This document shows, one piece after another, positions 1 to 6,605 of a stretch of 14,305 bases of DNA. This DNA comes from G039029935 sp039029935 (GTDB lineage: Bacteria > Chloroflexota > Anaerolineae > Caldilineales > Caldilineaceae). How positions within the stretch are numbered: position 1 is the stretch's first letter; each line of letters starts with the position of its first letter. The position numbers and the translations under genes are program-made. Below the pieces are notes generated by a model, which saw nothing but the letters and a program-made list of their open reading frames with translations, was not told the origin of the DNA and ran no database searches. The stretch lies in the NCBI GenBank assembly GCA_039029935.1, contig JBCCFC010000193.1, positions 1-14,305 on the forward strand, given 5' to 3'.

Positions 1-255
1 AAAACGACGATAGTCTGGCGGAAAGCGTATCTGCCATTTTTGTTCAGCGTCATTTATCTCCTTCTCTGAAAATCCACCCAACCACTTAGTCCCCGTTTGC
101 CAACTGTTGCCTCCTATACCCCATTTTTGATATTGTTCAAACGTTGTTGTTTTATGTTTTGCCCATTCTCGCTCGGTTTCCTCTTTGATCCAAAGCAATT
201 GTTCATCGAAGCTAGATGAGTATAAGATACTATAAACATCCTTGGAGTTAGTCAT
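1..255 (-). CDS. SMI1/KNR4 (SUKH) family protein, C-terminally truncated by the window edge
   Basis: The minus strand reads from ATG at 255 to the left edge as 85 codons with no stop. The first half is a charged helical lead-in rich in Trp, Glu and Lys. Residues about 60-85 read GGFSEKEIND followed by RFPPDYRRF. This is the usual opening of the SMI1/KNR4 (SUKH) fold: an acidic (S)EkEI helix, then a +P-P-dYr-F turn. Most of the domain, and so the C-terminus, lies outside the window. An AAAGGA Shine-Dalgarno-like stretch (complement of about 264-269) lies roughly 8-10 bases upstream and supports this start. The frame is also open upstream to an ATG at 432, but that start has no ribosome binding site. 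SUKH proteins are known as immunity proteins for contact-dependent or polymorphic toxins, and also as housekeeping or solitary genes. No toxin partner is visible here. Family assignment is fairly sure; the role is open. Confidence 0.7.
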   Translation of the reverse strand, partial: MTNSKDVYSILYSSSFDEQLLWIKEETEREWAKHKTTTFEQYQKWGIGGNSWQTGTKWLGGFSEKEINDAEQKWQIRFPPDYRRF

Positions 256-606
256 TTTATTTATCCTTTTATGTCTTTTATATACAAAGAGAGTAATTGT
301 TTCTAATCTGATGGAATACGGATTGATATAACACAACCCAAACACATCGCTAGATGACCCTAGTGTACCACATCCTGCCAAATTTCTCACGACAATATCC
401 ATATCTATTTCATCGCTTTTATTCTCTTTCATAGAAAAAACTGCTATACTACAAAAAATATATTCAATTCAAATTTATGGATTTGACTACTTAGGAATGG
501 TGATTATTTAACTTACACACGTTCAGTGAGCACGCCCCGTGCGGATCTGATCCAAATGGGTACGTTATTTAATCGTCATTCCTTAGCACTTATTTGGGGT
601 TTCACT
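256..606. other. AT-rich intergenic region between divergent genes
   Basis: This 351-base stretch separates the minus-strand SUKH gene from the plus-strand epimerase gene. It is clearly AT-richer than the genes to its right. The minus strand stays open from 471 down to the SUKH start, so 256-432 could be an N-terminal extension (59 codons from ATG 432). The encoded stretch resembles no family I know and has no Shine-Dalgarno sequence. On the plus strand, TTGACT at 483-488 with TATTTA at 505-510 (16-base spacer) is a weak candidate promoter for the epimerase. An imperfect inverted repeat with inner hairpins fills 487-589 (listed separately). No RNA gene was recognised. Confidence 0.5.
487..589. 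repeat. Imperfect inverted repeat (about 29-bp arms) enclosing two small hairpins
   Basis: The arms 487-515 and 561-589 are complementary at about 21 of 29 positions by hand alignment, including the runs ATTCCT/AGGAAT and TTAAAT-like blocks. The 45-base interior holds two perfect small hairpins: GCAC-gcccc-GTGC at 530-542 and GGATC-t-GATCC at 543-553. The right arm ends 17 bases before the epimerase ATG at 607. It could therefore be a structured mRNA leader, or a degenerate small mobile repeat (MITE-like) with terminal inverted repeats. No target-site duplication was obvious. The structure is seen directly; its role is inferred. Confidence 0.5.
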
Positions 607-1614
607 ATGAATATTCTCATCACAGGCGGCGCCGGATTTATCGGTACGCATCTCACCCAGGTTTTATTAGACCGAGGTGACAGTGTTTCAATTTTAGATA
701 ATTTAAGCACGGGTAATTTTCAAAACATTGAGCGATTTCGTCAACACCCGCGCTATCAATTTGCGATTGACACGATTGACAATGAACTTGTTCTAGATCG
801 CCTTGCCAGCCGCGCCGATGCCATCATCCATTTGGCCGCAGCCGTGGGTGTGCAGCTTGTTGTCGAGCAACCAACGCACACCATCGAGACCAATGTGCTC
901 GGCACACATGCCATTCTCAATGTCGCACGTCGTTACCGTTGCCGCACAATGATTGCCAGCACGAGCGAGGTCTATGGCAAAGGCGTGAGCATTCCTTTCA
1001 ATGAGGAGGACGACCTGCTGTTGGGTGCATCAAGCCGCAGTCGTTGGTGTTACGCCGCCAGCAAGTTGCTTGATGAATTTATGGGATTGGCGGCTTACCG
1101 CGAGTATGGTCTGCCTGTCACCATTGTGCGCTTTTTCAACACCGTCGGTCCAGGTCAAACCGGACGCTATGGCATGGTCGTGCCGCGCTTTGTGCGTCAA
1201 GCCATTCGTCACGAGCCTGTCACGGTCTATGGCGATGGCGAGCAGAGTCGCTGTTTTTGCCACGTGCATGATACCGTCGCCGCGCTTGAATCACTGCTCG
1301 ATACGCCAGAGAGAACCTCGGGGGAAATCTATAACATTGGTAGCAGCCAGGAGACCAGTATCAACCAATTGGCAAATCAGGTTGTCGAGCGGGCGGATTC
1401 TGCCTCTGAAATCAAATACATTCCCTACAGCGAAGCCTATGCCCCTGGGTTTGAAGACATGCGCCGCCGTGTACCAGACACCGCTAAAATTTACAACGCG
1501 GTCAACTGGCAGGCCAAACGATCATTGCATGACATTATTGATGATGTTGTTGAATTTGAACATGCGCAGGTTACACAGGGGCAGGTTGTACAGGGGCAGG
1601 TGGCAGGTCATTGA
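607..1614 (+). CDS. NAD(P)-dependent sugar-nucleotide epimerase/dehydratase (extended SDR)
   Basis: This 335-residue cytoplasmic enzyme belongs to the extended short-chain dehydrogenase/reductase family, which epimerises, dehydrates or decarboxylates nucleotide sugars using bound NAD. The N-terminal Rossmann motif TGGAGFIG covers residues 6-13, and Asp31-Asn32 follow the second strand (nucleotide selectivity). HLAAAVGV and NVLGTH are family signatures. The active site is visible as Thr119-Ser120-Glu121 in STSEVYG and Tyr149-x3-Lys153 in YAASK. The substrate-side segment RFFNTVGPGQ, then the YGDGEQSRCF stretch, is typical of UDP-/GDP-/dTDP-sugar enzymes. Length is normal. ATG 607 is preferred over an upstream in-frame GTG at 526 because the glycine motif must start within a few residues of the N-terminus. 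The ribosome binding site is weak. The stop overlaps the next start (TGATG), implying translational coupling with the secreted peptidase. The exact sugar substrate cannot be read from the sequence. Confidence 0.9.
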   Translation: MNILITGGAGFIGTHLTQVLLDRGDSVSILDNLSTGNFQNIERFRQHPRYQFAIDTIDNELVLDRLASRADAIIHLAAAVGVQLVVEQPTHTIETNVLGTHAILNVARRYRCRTMIASTSEVYGKGVSIPFNEEDDLLLGASSRSRWCYAASKLLDEFMGLAAYREYGLPVTIVRFFNTVGPGQTGRYGMVVPRFVRQAIRHEPVTVYGDGEQSRCFCHVHDTVAALESLLDTPERTSGEIYNIGSSQETSINQLANQVVERADSASEIKYIPYSEAYAPGFEDMRRRVPDTAKIYNAVNWQAKRSLHDIIDDVVEFEHAQVTQGQVVQGQVAGH

Positions 1615-4600
1615 TGAAACACAGCCGATTTTTTATTGCTTTCCTTTCCGCTGTTATTCTTACTCTTGTCTCTTCTTCTGGGTCTGCATCTGCGGAGATG
1701 CTTCACCAGAAGACGCCACCTGCGCGTATCATCAACGATGAGGGGGGTCCCGTTTCAGTCACGGGTGTCCTCACTTATACCAATCCACTGTTTACGCTTG
1801 GGACCACTATGCCTCTGATTATCCTGGAAGATCAGGCGGGCTTTATCGACCGAGATGAACGCTTCATTCTGCCCACATCATCACAGGTACTCGGTCAAAT
1901 CACCAGCGATTATAACACCTCACCGTTTTCCTATGCGCTCTCGCTCCCTATTGAGCCACAGGGCAATCTGCGCGATGTCGATCAGGATGGCGTTGAGGAG
2001 ACAGGTGTGATGGTGTTTGCCATTGCCTATTGGACCAACATCTTTGGTGATCCCTATTTGGAAGAGCGTGATCTCTTTGGGGGTGGTTGGTCCACAGGTT
2101 ATGCATCAACACGTGTGAGCAGTGATGCAGCCACGAAACGTGAAGTCATTGGGGGCAGACTCATCATCTATGCCCCAGATGCACAACAGAGCTTCCCCTC
2201 TGGTTTTGGACGTGATGGGTTGCTCTTTACTGCCGATGACCCGATTGTGGATATCCCCCAAGGATATACGGTGGTTAATTTGGACAGCCTGCCTTTTGTC
2301 TTTGAGCGCAGCCGTTACCCTGTCGTCGATCTGCTTGAGCCAGAGAGCGTGGCTCCGGATGATTTTTCTGATCTCACCTATGCCGAAGCATTTGATGCCA
2401 TGATTGCCAAGTTGGAAAAGGAATATGCCTTTACTGACTATAAAAATATTGATTGGGCACAGTTGGCCGCCGAGTTTCGTCCCCGCTTTGAACTGGCCGA
2501 GCGTGCCAATAACAGGGATGGCTATTTGGGTGTGCTTCATGACTTACTCACCAGCATTCCTGATGGTCATGTGAGTGGTTCCTTGCCGCTGAATGAATTT
2601 CGGCGAACAACCAGCGGTGGCATCGGGATGGCTGTACGTGAGCTCGATAACGGGCAAGTTGTGGTCAACTATCTAAACGAAAAAGGACCTGCACGACAGG
2701 CAGGTATTACGCTGGGCGCAGAGTTGGTCGCTATCAATGGGACACCCATTCAAGAAGCCATTGAACAGGTCAAGCCTTGGTCGGGTCCCTTTAGTACGAT
2801 CCATTTTGAACGGCTGCAAAAATTGCGTTACCTGCTGCGCGCACCGATTGGGCAAGAAATGGAGGTGGTCTATCGCAATTTTGGCTACCAGAGTTTTGTG
2901 GGCGAAGATAAACTAAGTTTCTCCCAGCCCATCACAGCTACCTTGACAGCGATTGCTGAACGTGAGAGCTTTAACTACTCATCCTTTAACTTGGGGTTGA
3001 CCGGGTTTGAACTGCCCCTAGACTATAACCTGTTGCCAGGGGATTGGGGACAGGGCTATGCCTATGCGAAGCTCTACTCTTTTTCCGACAACGCGCTGCT
3101 AACAATTCAACTGTGGGAGCGGTTGATGCAAACGCTCAATGAGAACAATATCCCAGGGCTGATTTTGGATTTGCGCCAAAACAGCGGGGGCAGTGGTTTT
3201 TTGGCAGACCAGATGTCGGCCTACTTTTTTGACGAGCCGTTGGAACTGGGCAACACGGGACGGTATGACGCCTCACAGGATGCCTTCTATTTTGATAGCC
3301 GCACCGTTGAACGGCTCTATCTGCCTGCCAAGGAACTGCGCTATCGTGGCAAAGTGGCCGTGCTTGTCGGTCCCAACTGCCAGAGTGCCTGTGAATTTTT
3401 TGCCTATAACCTGACGCTCAAAGAGCGTTCAACCATTGTTGGACACTATCCAACAGCGGGGATGGGTGGCAGCATCGACCTCTTTTTGATGCCCGAAAAC
3501 CAGCTCATTCGCTTTACCGCCGGGCGCGCGGTCGATGCGCGGGGCGAGATTCATGTTGAGGGCAAGGGGATTGTGCCAACGGTCGATGTGCCACTCACAC
3601 AGGAGACACTTTTTGACGACGATGATGTACTCATTGCGGCAGCAGTTGCTCACCTCAGCAACAGCACACCCGTAGATATTGTTGAAGGTGGGACACTGGC
3701 GTTTGCTGGCGCGACCAATGAACGTACAGTGACAGGCAAACTCAAAAGCAATACACGGATTCGCTACACATTGCCGATTAGCAGCGCAACGACGGTGAGT
3801 ATCTACGCTGAGAGCAGCGCAACAGATGCGCTTGATACGGTGTTGCGACTCTATGACGATAATCTTGTTCTGATTGCCGAGAATGATGATGCCATTGGTA
3901 GCGCGTCGGCAAATGCAGCGATTGAAGCGTGGACACCTGATGATTCGTCTACAAGCGACACGGTTGTGATTGAAATCGCCAGTTATGAGGATATCGGGGC
4001 TGGCGACTATACACTGCAAGTTGTACAGACGCCTGTGCTGATTGAAACATCATTGGATGAACCGCTAGACGAGCCTGTTGCGGTGGCGTTGCTGCCAGAG
4101 ACAGACGTGGTGAGCGTCACTGGAGCCAGTGCTGCTGTGGTGACAACGACTGTTGTCAATACGGCGGCATCGACTGTGCTGACACCAACTGTACCAACAC
4201 CAATCGCGACAGCACCAATTGCGACAGCACCAACTGCGATAGCACCAACTACGCCGATAGCCACCGTAACACCAACACCTGATATCACGGATACAATTAC
4301 AGATACATTTACGACAACGGCCATTGCACAGGCGGATAGCCCAGCCACGACACCAAGTGCCTCAACTGGTGCGCAATCGGATTCAGCCATAGAATCCACA
4401 CCAGTGCCAACCTCTACACCAGCGTCTACGCCCACCCCTGAGTCCACTGCACAGACGCTTGCCACAGTACAAACGCAAGGCTCACGTCTCCGAGTGCGTA
4501 GCGGACCGACAACCGAAAGTGTAATCTTGGCCCATATTCTCAACCAAACCGCTCATCAAGTGCTGGGATACAGTGATGATGGCACATGGGTGCAGGTGTT

Positions 4601-4673
4601 TGTGATCGATGCGGATGATACGGACGAGTCCGTGACGGGATGGGTGTCGCGAGATTTTGTGGTGCTGGAATAA
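1614..4673 (+). CDS. Secreted S41-family peptidase with PDZ, PPC-like and C-terminal SH3b domains
   Basis: The product is 1019 residues, starting at the ATG that overlaps the epimerase stop. Residues 1-27 form a signal peptide (short basic start, hydrophobic core, cleavage expected after SGSASA). An unrecognised domain of about 200 residues follows, with a DVDQDGVEE turn that could bind calcium. Residues about 250-330 are the S41 N-terminal helical part ending in the IPDGH motif (His319). A PDZ-like segment lies at about 330-390. The S41 core has the LILDLRQNSGG motif and the nucleophile region NCQSACE (Ser591). The Lys of the CtpA Ser-Lys dyad is replaced: the G-K-G position reads G-Met617-G. 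His319, Ser591 and Glu649 (HVEGKG) match the tricorn-type Ser/His/Glu arrangement instead. Residues about 693-805 look like a PPC (pre-peptidase C-terminal) beta domain. Then come a Thr/Pro/Ala-rich linker (about 806-945) and an SH3b domain (about 950-1019, with LRVRSGP and GWVSR) that may bind cell wall. It is probably an exported or surface protein-degrading enzyme. The family is sure; the substrate is unknown. Confidence 0.88.
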   Translation: MKHSRFFIAFLSAVILTLVSSSGSASAEMLHQKTPPARIINDEGGPVSVTGVLTYTNPLFTLGTTMPLIILEDQAGFIDRDERFILPTSSQVLGQITSDYNTSPFSYALSLPIEPQGNLRDVDQDGVEETGVMVFAIAYWTNIFGDPYLEERDLFGGGWSTGYASTRVSSDAATKREVIGGRLIIYAPDAQQSFPSGFGRDGLLFTADDPIVDIPQGYTVVNLDSLPFVFERSRYPVVDLLEPESVAPDDFSDLTYAEAFDAMIAKLEKEYAFTDYKNIDWAQLAAEFRPRFELAERANNRDGYLGVLHDLLTSIPDGHVSGSLPLNEFRRTTSGGIGMAVRELDNGQVVVNYLNEKGPARQAGITLGAELVAINGTPIQEAIEQVKPWSGPFSTIHFERLQKLRYLLRAPIGQEMEVVYRNFGYQSFVGEDKLSFSQPITATLTAIAERESFNYSSFNLGLTGFELPLDYNLLPGDWGQGYAYAKLYSFSDNALLTIQLWERLMQTLNENNIPGLILDLRQNSGGSGFLADQMSAYFFDEPLELGNTGRYDASQDAFYFDSRTVERLYLPAKELRYRGKVAVLVGPNCQSACEFFAYNLTLKERSTIVGHYPTAGMGGSIDLFLMPENQLIRFTAGRAVDARGEIHVEGKGIVPTVDVPLTQETLFDDDDVLIAAAVAHLSNSTPVDIVEGGTLAFAGATNERTVTGKLKSNTRIRYTLPISSATTVSIYAESSATDALDTVLRLYDDNLVLIAENDDAIGSASANAAIEAWTPDDSSTSDTVVIEIASYEDIGAGDYTLQVVQTPVLIETSLDEPLDEPVAVALLPETDVVSVTGASAAVVTTTVVNTAASTVLTPTVPTPIATAPIATAPTAIAPTTPIATVTPTPDITDTITDTFTTTAIAQADSPATTPSASTGAQSDSAIESTPVPTSTPASTPTPESTAQTLATVQTQGSRLRVRSGPTTESVILAHILNQTAHQVLGYSDDGTWVQVFVIDADDTDESVTGWVSRDFVVLE

Positions 4674-4679
4674 AGTCAA

Positions 4680-4707
4680 TTGACAGGTCAACCCTTGTGG
4701 TTATAAT
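4680..4707 (+). promoter_or_regulatory. Sigma70-type consensus promoter for the oxygenase/deacetylase pair
   Basis: TTGACA at 4680-4685 and TATAAT at 4702-4707 are both perfect consensus hexamers, separated by 16 bases. The promoter begins 7 bases after the stop of the S41 peptidase gene. Transcription would start near 4714, giving a leader of about 26 bases that carries the AAAGGAG ribosome binding site. This makes the downstream pair a separate transcription unit and excludes the ATG at 4713 as the main start. Confidence 0.75.
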
Positions 4708-4726
4708 TAAGCATGTTCATCATTAC

Positions 4727-4733
4727 AAAGGAG
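4727..4733 (+). promoter_or_regulatory. Shine-Dalgarno site AAAGGAG deciding the oxygenase start
   Basis: AAAGGAG is followed by 6 bases and then ATG at 4740. The site sits inside the reading frame that would begin at ATG 4713, so the shorter start at 4740 is strongly preferred. Confidence 0.75.
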
Positions 4734-4739
4734 CAAACC

Positions 4740-5546
4740 ATGAACAACGCATCAACCTATCTTGCGAACCAAGATGTCAGTGACGCCCAGATACAAGCGT
4801 GGGTAGAAACCTTTCATCAGCAAGGCTATCTCTTTTTGCAAAATGTATTGCCACCGGACTGGTGTGCAGAACTGCGTGCGGACCTAGATTGGGCATTGGC
4901 ACACAACCCCAATGGGCTGAATAACCACAACGCCAACGTGATTCTGGCGCACCGTCTATTTGAAACCAGTAACGCCAATGTCCGCCTTTTTGAGGTGGAA
5001 CCGATTGTGCGTCTGGCAGAGGCACTTGTGGGCGAAACCTGCCATGTGATTCACAACAATTCGTTCAAAACACCACATGGCTATGGCATTGACGGATGGC
5101 ATCAGGACGATGCACCACACTATTTGGTCATGGAGGGCGAGCCACCGACCAATATCCGGCTACCTGTCCTCTTCTTTACGGCCAACTATTATCTGACCGA
5201 TGTGACTGTACTGGAGCATGGCGGCACAGAGGTCGTACCCAAATCACACCTCTTTGGCAAACCCTGTCCATCTGTGCTGGAAGGAACAGAATGGCAAGAC
5301 CAGGTGCAATACAACCTGGGCAATGCAGGCAGTGTCGTCCTTTTCAACAACCAAGTCTGGCATCGGGGTGGACCCAACCGCAGTGACCGCACCCGCTACA
5401 TCACCCAAGTGACTTATGCCCGACGGATGATCGGTCACAAATATTATCCGTTTATGAACTATCAGATGCCAGAGCATGTCTATGCCGATGCCAATCCACG
5501 TCTCAAGCGATTGCTTGGTTTTCTGCCACATGGAGCGTATGGATAA
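4740..5546 (+). CDS. Phytanoyl-CoA dioxygenase (PhyH) family Fe(II)/2-oxoglutarate oxygenase
   Basis: This 268-residue cytoplasmic protein belongs to the PhyH family of non-haem iron oxygenases. They hydroxylate (or halogenate) small organic substrates using O2 and 2-oxoglutarate. The iron site is visible: His121-x-Asp123 in GWHQDD and the distal His208 in NQVWHRGG. Arg219 (RTRY), 11 residues after the distal His, is in the expected place to bind the 2-oxoglutarate carboxylate. The N-terminus has the usual helix and GYLFLQNVLP strand. Asp at the third position of H-x-D argues for hydroxylation rather than halogenation. The start rests on the AAAGGAG site. The stop lies one base before the most likely start of the deacetylase gene, so the two are co-transcribed. 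The substrate is unknown; a lipid, a sugar derivative or a secondary metabolite are all possible for this broad family. Confidence 0.88.
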   Translation: MNNASTYLANQDVSDAQIQAWVETFHQQGYLFLQNVLPPDWCAELRADLDWALAHNPNGLNNHNANVILAHRLFETSNANVRLFEVEPIVRLAEALVGETCHVIHNNSFKTPHGYGIDGWHQDDAPHYLVMEGEPPTNIRLPVLFFTANYYLTDVTVLEHGGTEVVPKSHLFGKPCPSVLEGTEWQDQVQYNLGNAGSVVLFNNQVWHRGGPNRSDRTRYITQVTYARRMIGHKYYPFMNYQMPEHVYADANPRLKRLLGFLPHGAYG

Positions 5547-5547
5547 C

Positions 5548-6420
5548 ATGAACACATCAACAAATTTGAATGAACGTCTTGGCTATGCGCCTGACACAAA
5601 ACTACTCATCATCCATGCCGATGATGTTGGGTTATCCCATGCCGAAAACCAAGCGACCTTCGATGCGATGGCGACTGGGATGGTTTCATCGGCCAGCATC
5701 ATGGTTCCCTGCCCTTGGTTTACTGATAGTGCTGCCTATGTGCGAGCGCATCCAGCACTAGACATAGGTGTCCACATCACGCTTACCAGCGAATGGAAAT
5801 ATTACCGCTGGGGGTCGGTGGCCTCTGCATCCGATGTGCCAAGCTTGTTGGATGAACAGGGTTATCTTCATGCAAGCTCAATGGATGTCGCCACCCATGC
5901 TGACCCGCGCGAGGCCGAGATTGAAGCGCGGGCGCAGATAGAACGCGCACTGGCCTTTGGCATCCAGCCCACTCACATTGACACACATATGGGGTCAATC
6001 TGTTTTACACCCGACCTCTTTGCCGTCTATCTCAAGCTGGGCCGAGAATATAATCTGCCCCTCTTGCTCATCGCACCGATGATTGACAACATGGGCCTAC
6101 GTGACATGCTGCAGCCAAGCGATATTGTATTGGATAAGCTGTTTATCCCTCGTGATGCCGGGCCAATCCATCGCTGGGAAGATCATATGCGTTCAGTTTT
6201 TGCTGAGTTAGCACCAGGTGTCTCGCAGATGATTGTCCATCTCGCCTATGACAACGCCGAGATGCGGGCCATTGGGGTCGATCACCCCGATTATGGCTCG
6301 GCATGGCGACAGTGGGAGTTTGATATGGTTACGCATCCCACGTTTGCGACACTATTGACCGAGTATGACATCCAGCTTATCACATGGCGAGAGGTTGGGA
6401 AATTACTCGTATCAGAATGA
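5548..6420 (+). CDS. ChbG/YdjC-like carbohydrate deacetylase
   Basis: The 290-residue product matches the YdjC/ChbG (HpnK-like) family, metal-dependent deacetylases that remove acetyl groups from N-acetylated sugars such as chito-oligosaccharides or glycan intermediates. The metal motif of the first strand, LLIIHADDVGLS, carries Asp25-Asp26. His76 lies in GVHITLTSEW, a strong family signature. His143 and His147 lie in THIDTH. The TGMVSSASIMVPCPWF stretch is also typical. Length fits the family. Three in-frame ATGs (5530, 5539, 5548) are possible. 5548 is chosen because it lies just after the oxygenase stop, though the GGAG at 5532-5535 would also suit 5539 or 5548. No signal peptide is seen, so it should act in the cytoplasm. 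It is co-transcribed with the PhyH oxygenase. The exact substrate is not determined. Confidence 0.87.
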   Translation: MNTSTNLNERLGYAPDTKLLIIHADDVGLSHAENQATFDAMATGMVSSASIMVPCPWFTDSAAYVRAHPALDIGVHITLTSEWKYYRWGSVASASDVPSLLDEQGYLHASSMDVATHADPREAEIEARAQIERALAFGIQPTHIDTHMGSICFTPDLFAVYLKLGREYNLPLLLIAPMIDNMGLRDMLQPSDIVLDKLFIPRDAGPIHRWEDHMRSVFAELAPGVSQMIVHLAYDNAEMRAIGVDHPDYGSAWRQWEFDMVTHPTFATLLTEYDIQLITWREVGKLLVSE

Positions 6421-6424
6421 CAAA

Positions 6425-6544
6425 AGCGCTTCAGCGCTTCAGCACTTCAGCATTTCAGCACTTCAGGCTGACAAGCTGACAAGTTGACTGGCTGACAAGC
6501 TGACAAGCTGACAAGCTGACTGGCTGACAAGCTGACTGGCTGAT
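6425..6544. repeat. Tandem array of fifteen 8-bp units in two sequence classes
   Basis: Starting 4 bases after the deacetylase stop, the sequence divides exactly into 15 consecutive octamers without a register slip. Units 1-5 are AGCGCTTC-like (AGCGCTTC twice, AGCACTTC, AGCATTTC, AGCACTTC). Units 6-15 are AAGCTGAC-like (AGGCTGAC, AAGCTGAC, AAGTTGAC, TGGCTGAC and so on, ending TGGCTGAT). The change of class happens in one step at 6464/6465 while the 8-base period is kept. It lies between genes and has no spacers, so it is a microsatellite or minisatellite rather than CRISPR. Confidence 0.9.
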
Positions 6545-6547
6545 TCG

Positions 6548-6589
6548 CCCTTTCCTATTCAATGAAAAATTGAAAATTGAAGGAATGGG
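6548..6589. other. Hairpin upstream of the nucleotidyltransferase gene
   Basis: TTCAAT (6558-6563) pairs with ATTGAA (6576-6581). TTCC (6552-6555) pairs with GGAA (6582-6585) across a 2-base bulge. CCC (6548-6550) pairs with GGG (6587-6589) beyond one mismatch. The loop is the 12-base A-rich stretch 6564-6575. It could end transcripts from the deacetylase unit or structure the leader of the next gene. There is no clear T-run after it, so intrinsic terminator activity is doubtful. Confidence 0.35.
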
Positions 6590-6605
6590 AAATTGAAAAT
6601 GAGCA

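Noticed and set aside
526..606. GTG start at 526 adding 27 residues to the epimerase
   Set aside because: The extension falls in the loop and arm of the inverted repeat, has no ribosome binding site, and would push the N-terminal glycine motif to residue 33, unlike the family.
1001..1741. Plus-strand open frame overlapping the epimerase and the start of the peptidase
   Set aside because: It is out of frame with two well-supported genes, and its product is rich in Arg, Cys and Trp without family features.
3429..4543. Two minus-strand open frames (196 and 178 codons) inside the S41 peptidase gene
   Set aside because: They lie opposite the continuous, domain-bearing peptidase frame. The second is a Val/Gly/Ala-rich shadow of the Thr/Pro linker.
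4713..4739. ATG 4713 as the oxygenase start
   Set aside because: It coincides with the predicted transcription start, and the ribosome binding site AAAGGAG lies downstream of it, before ATG 4740.
6425..6544. CRISPR-like array
   Set aside because: The units are 8 bp and contiguous with no spacers, and no cas gene is present.
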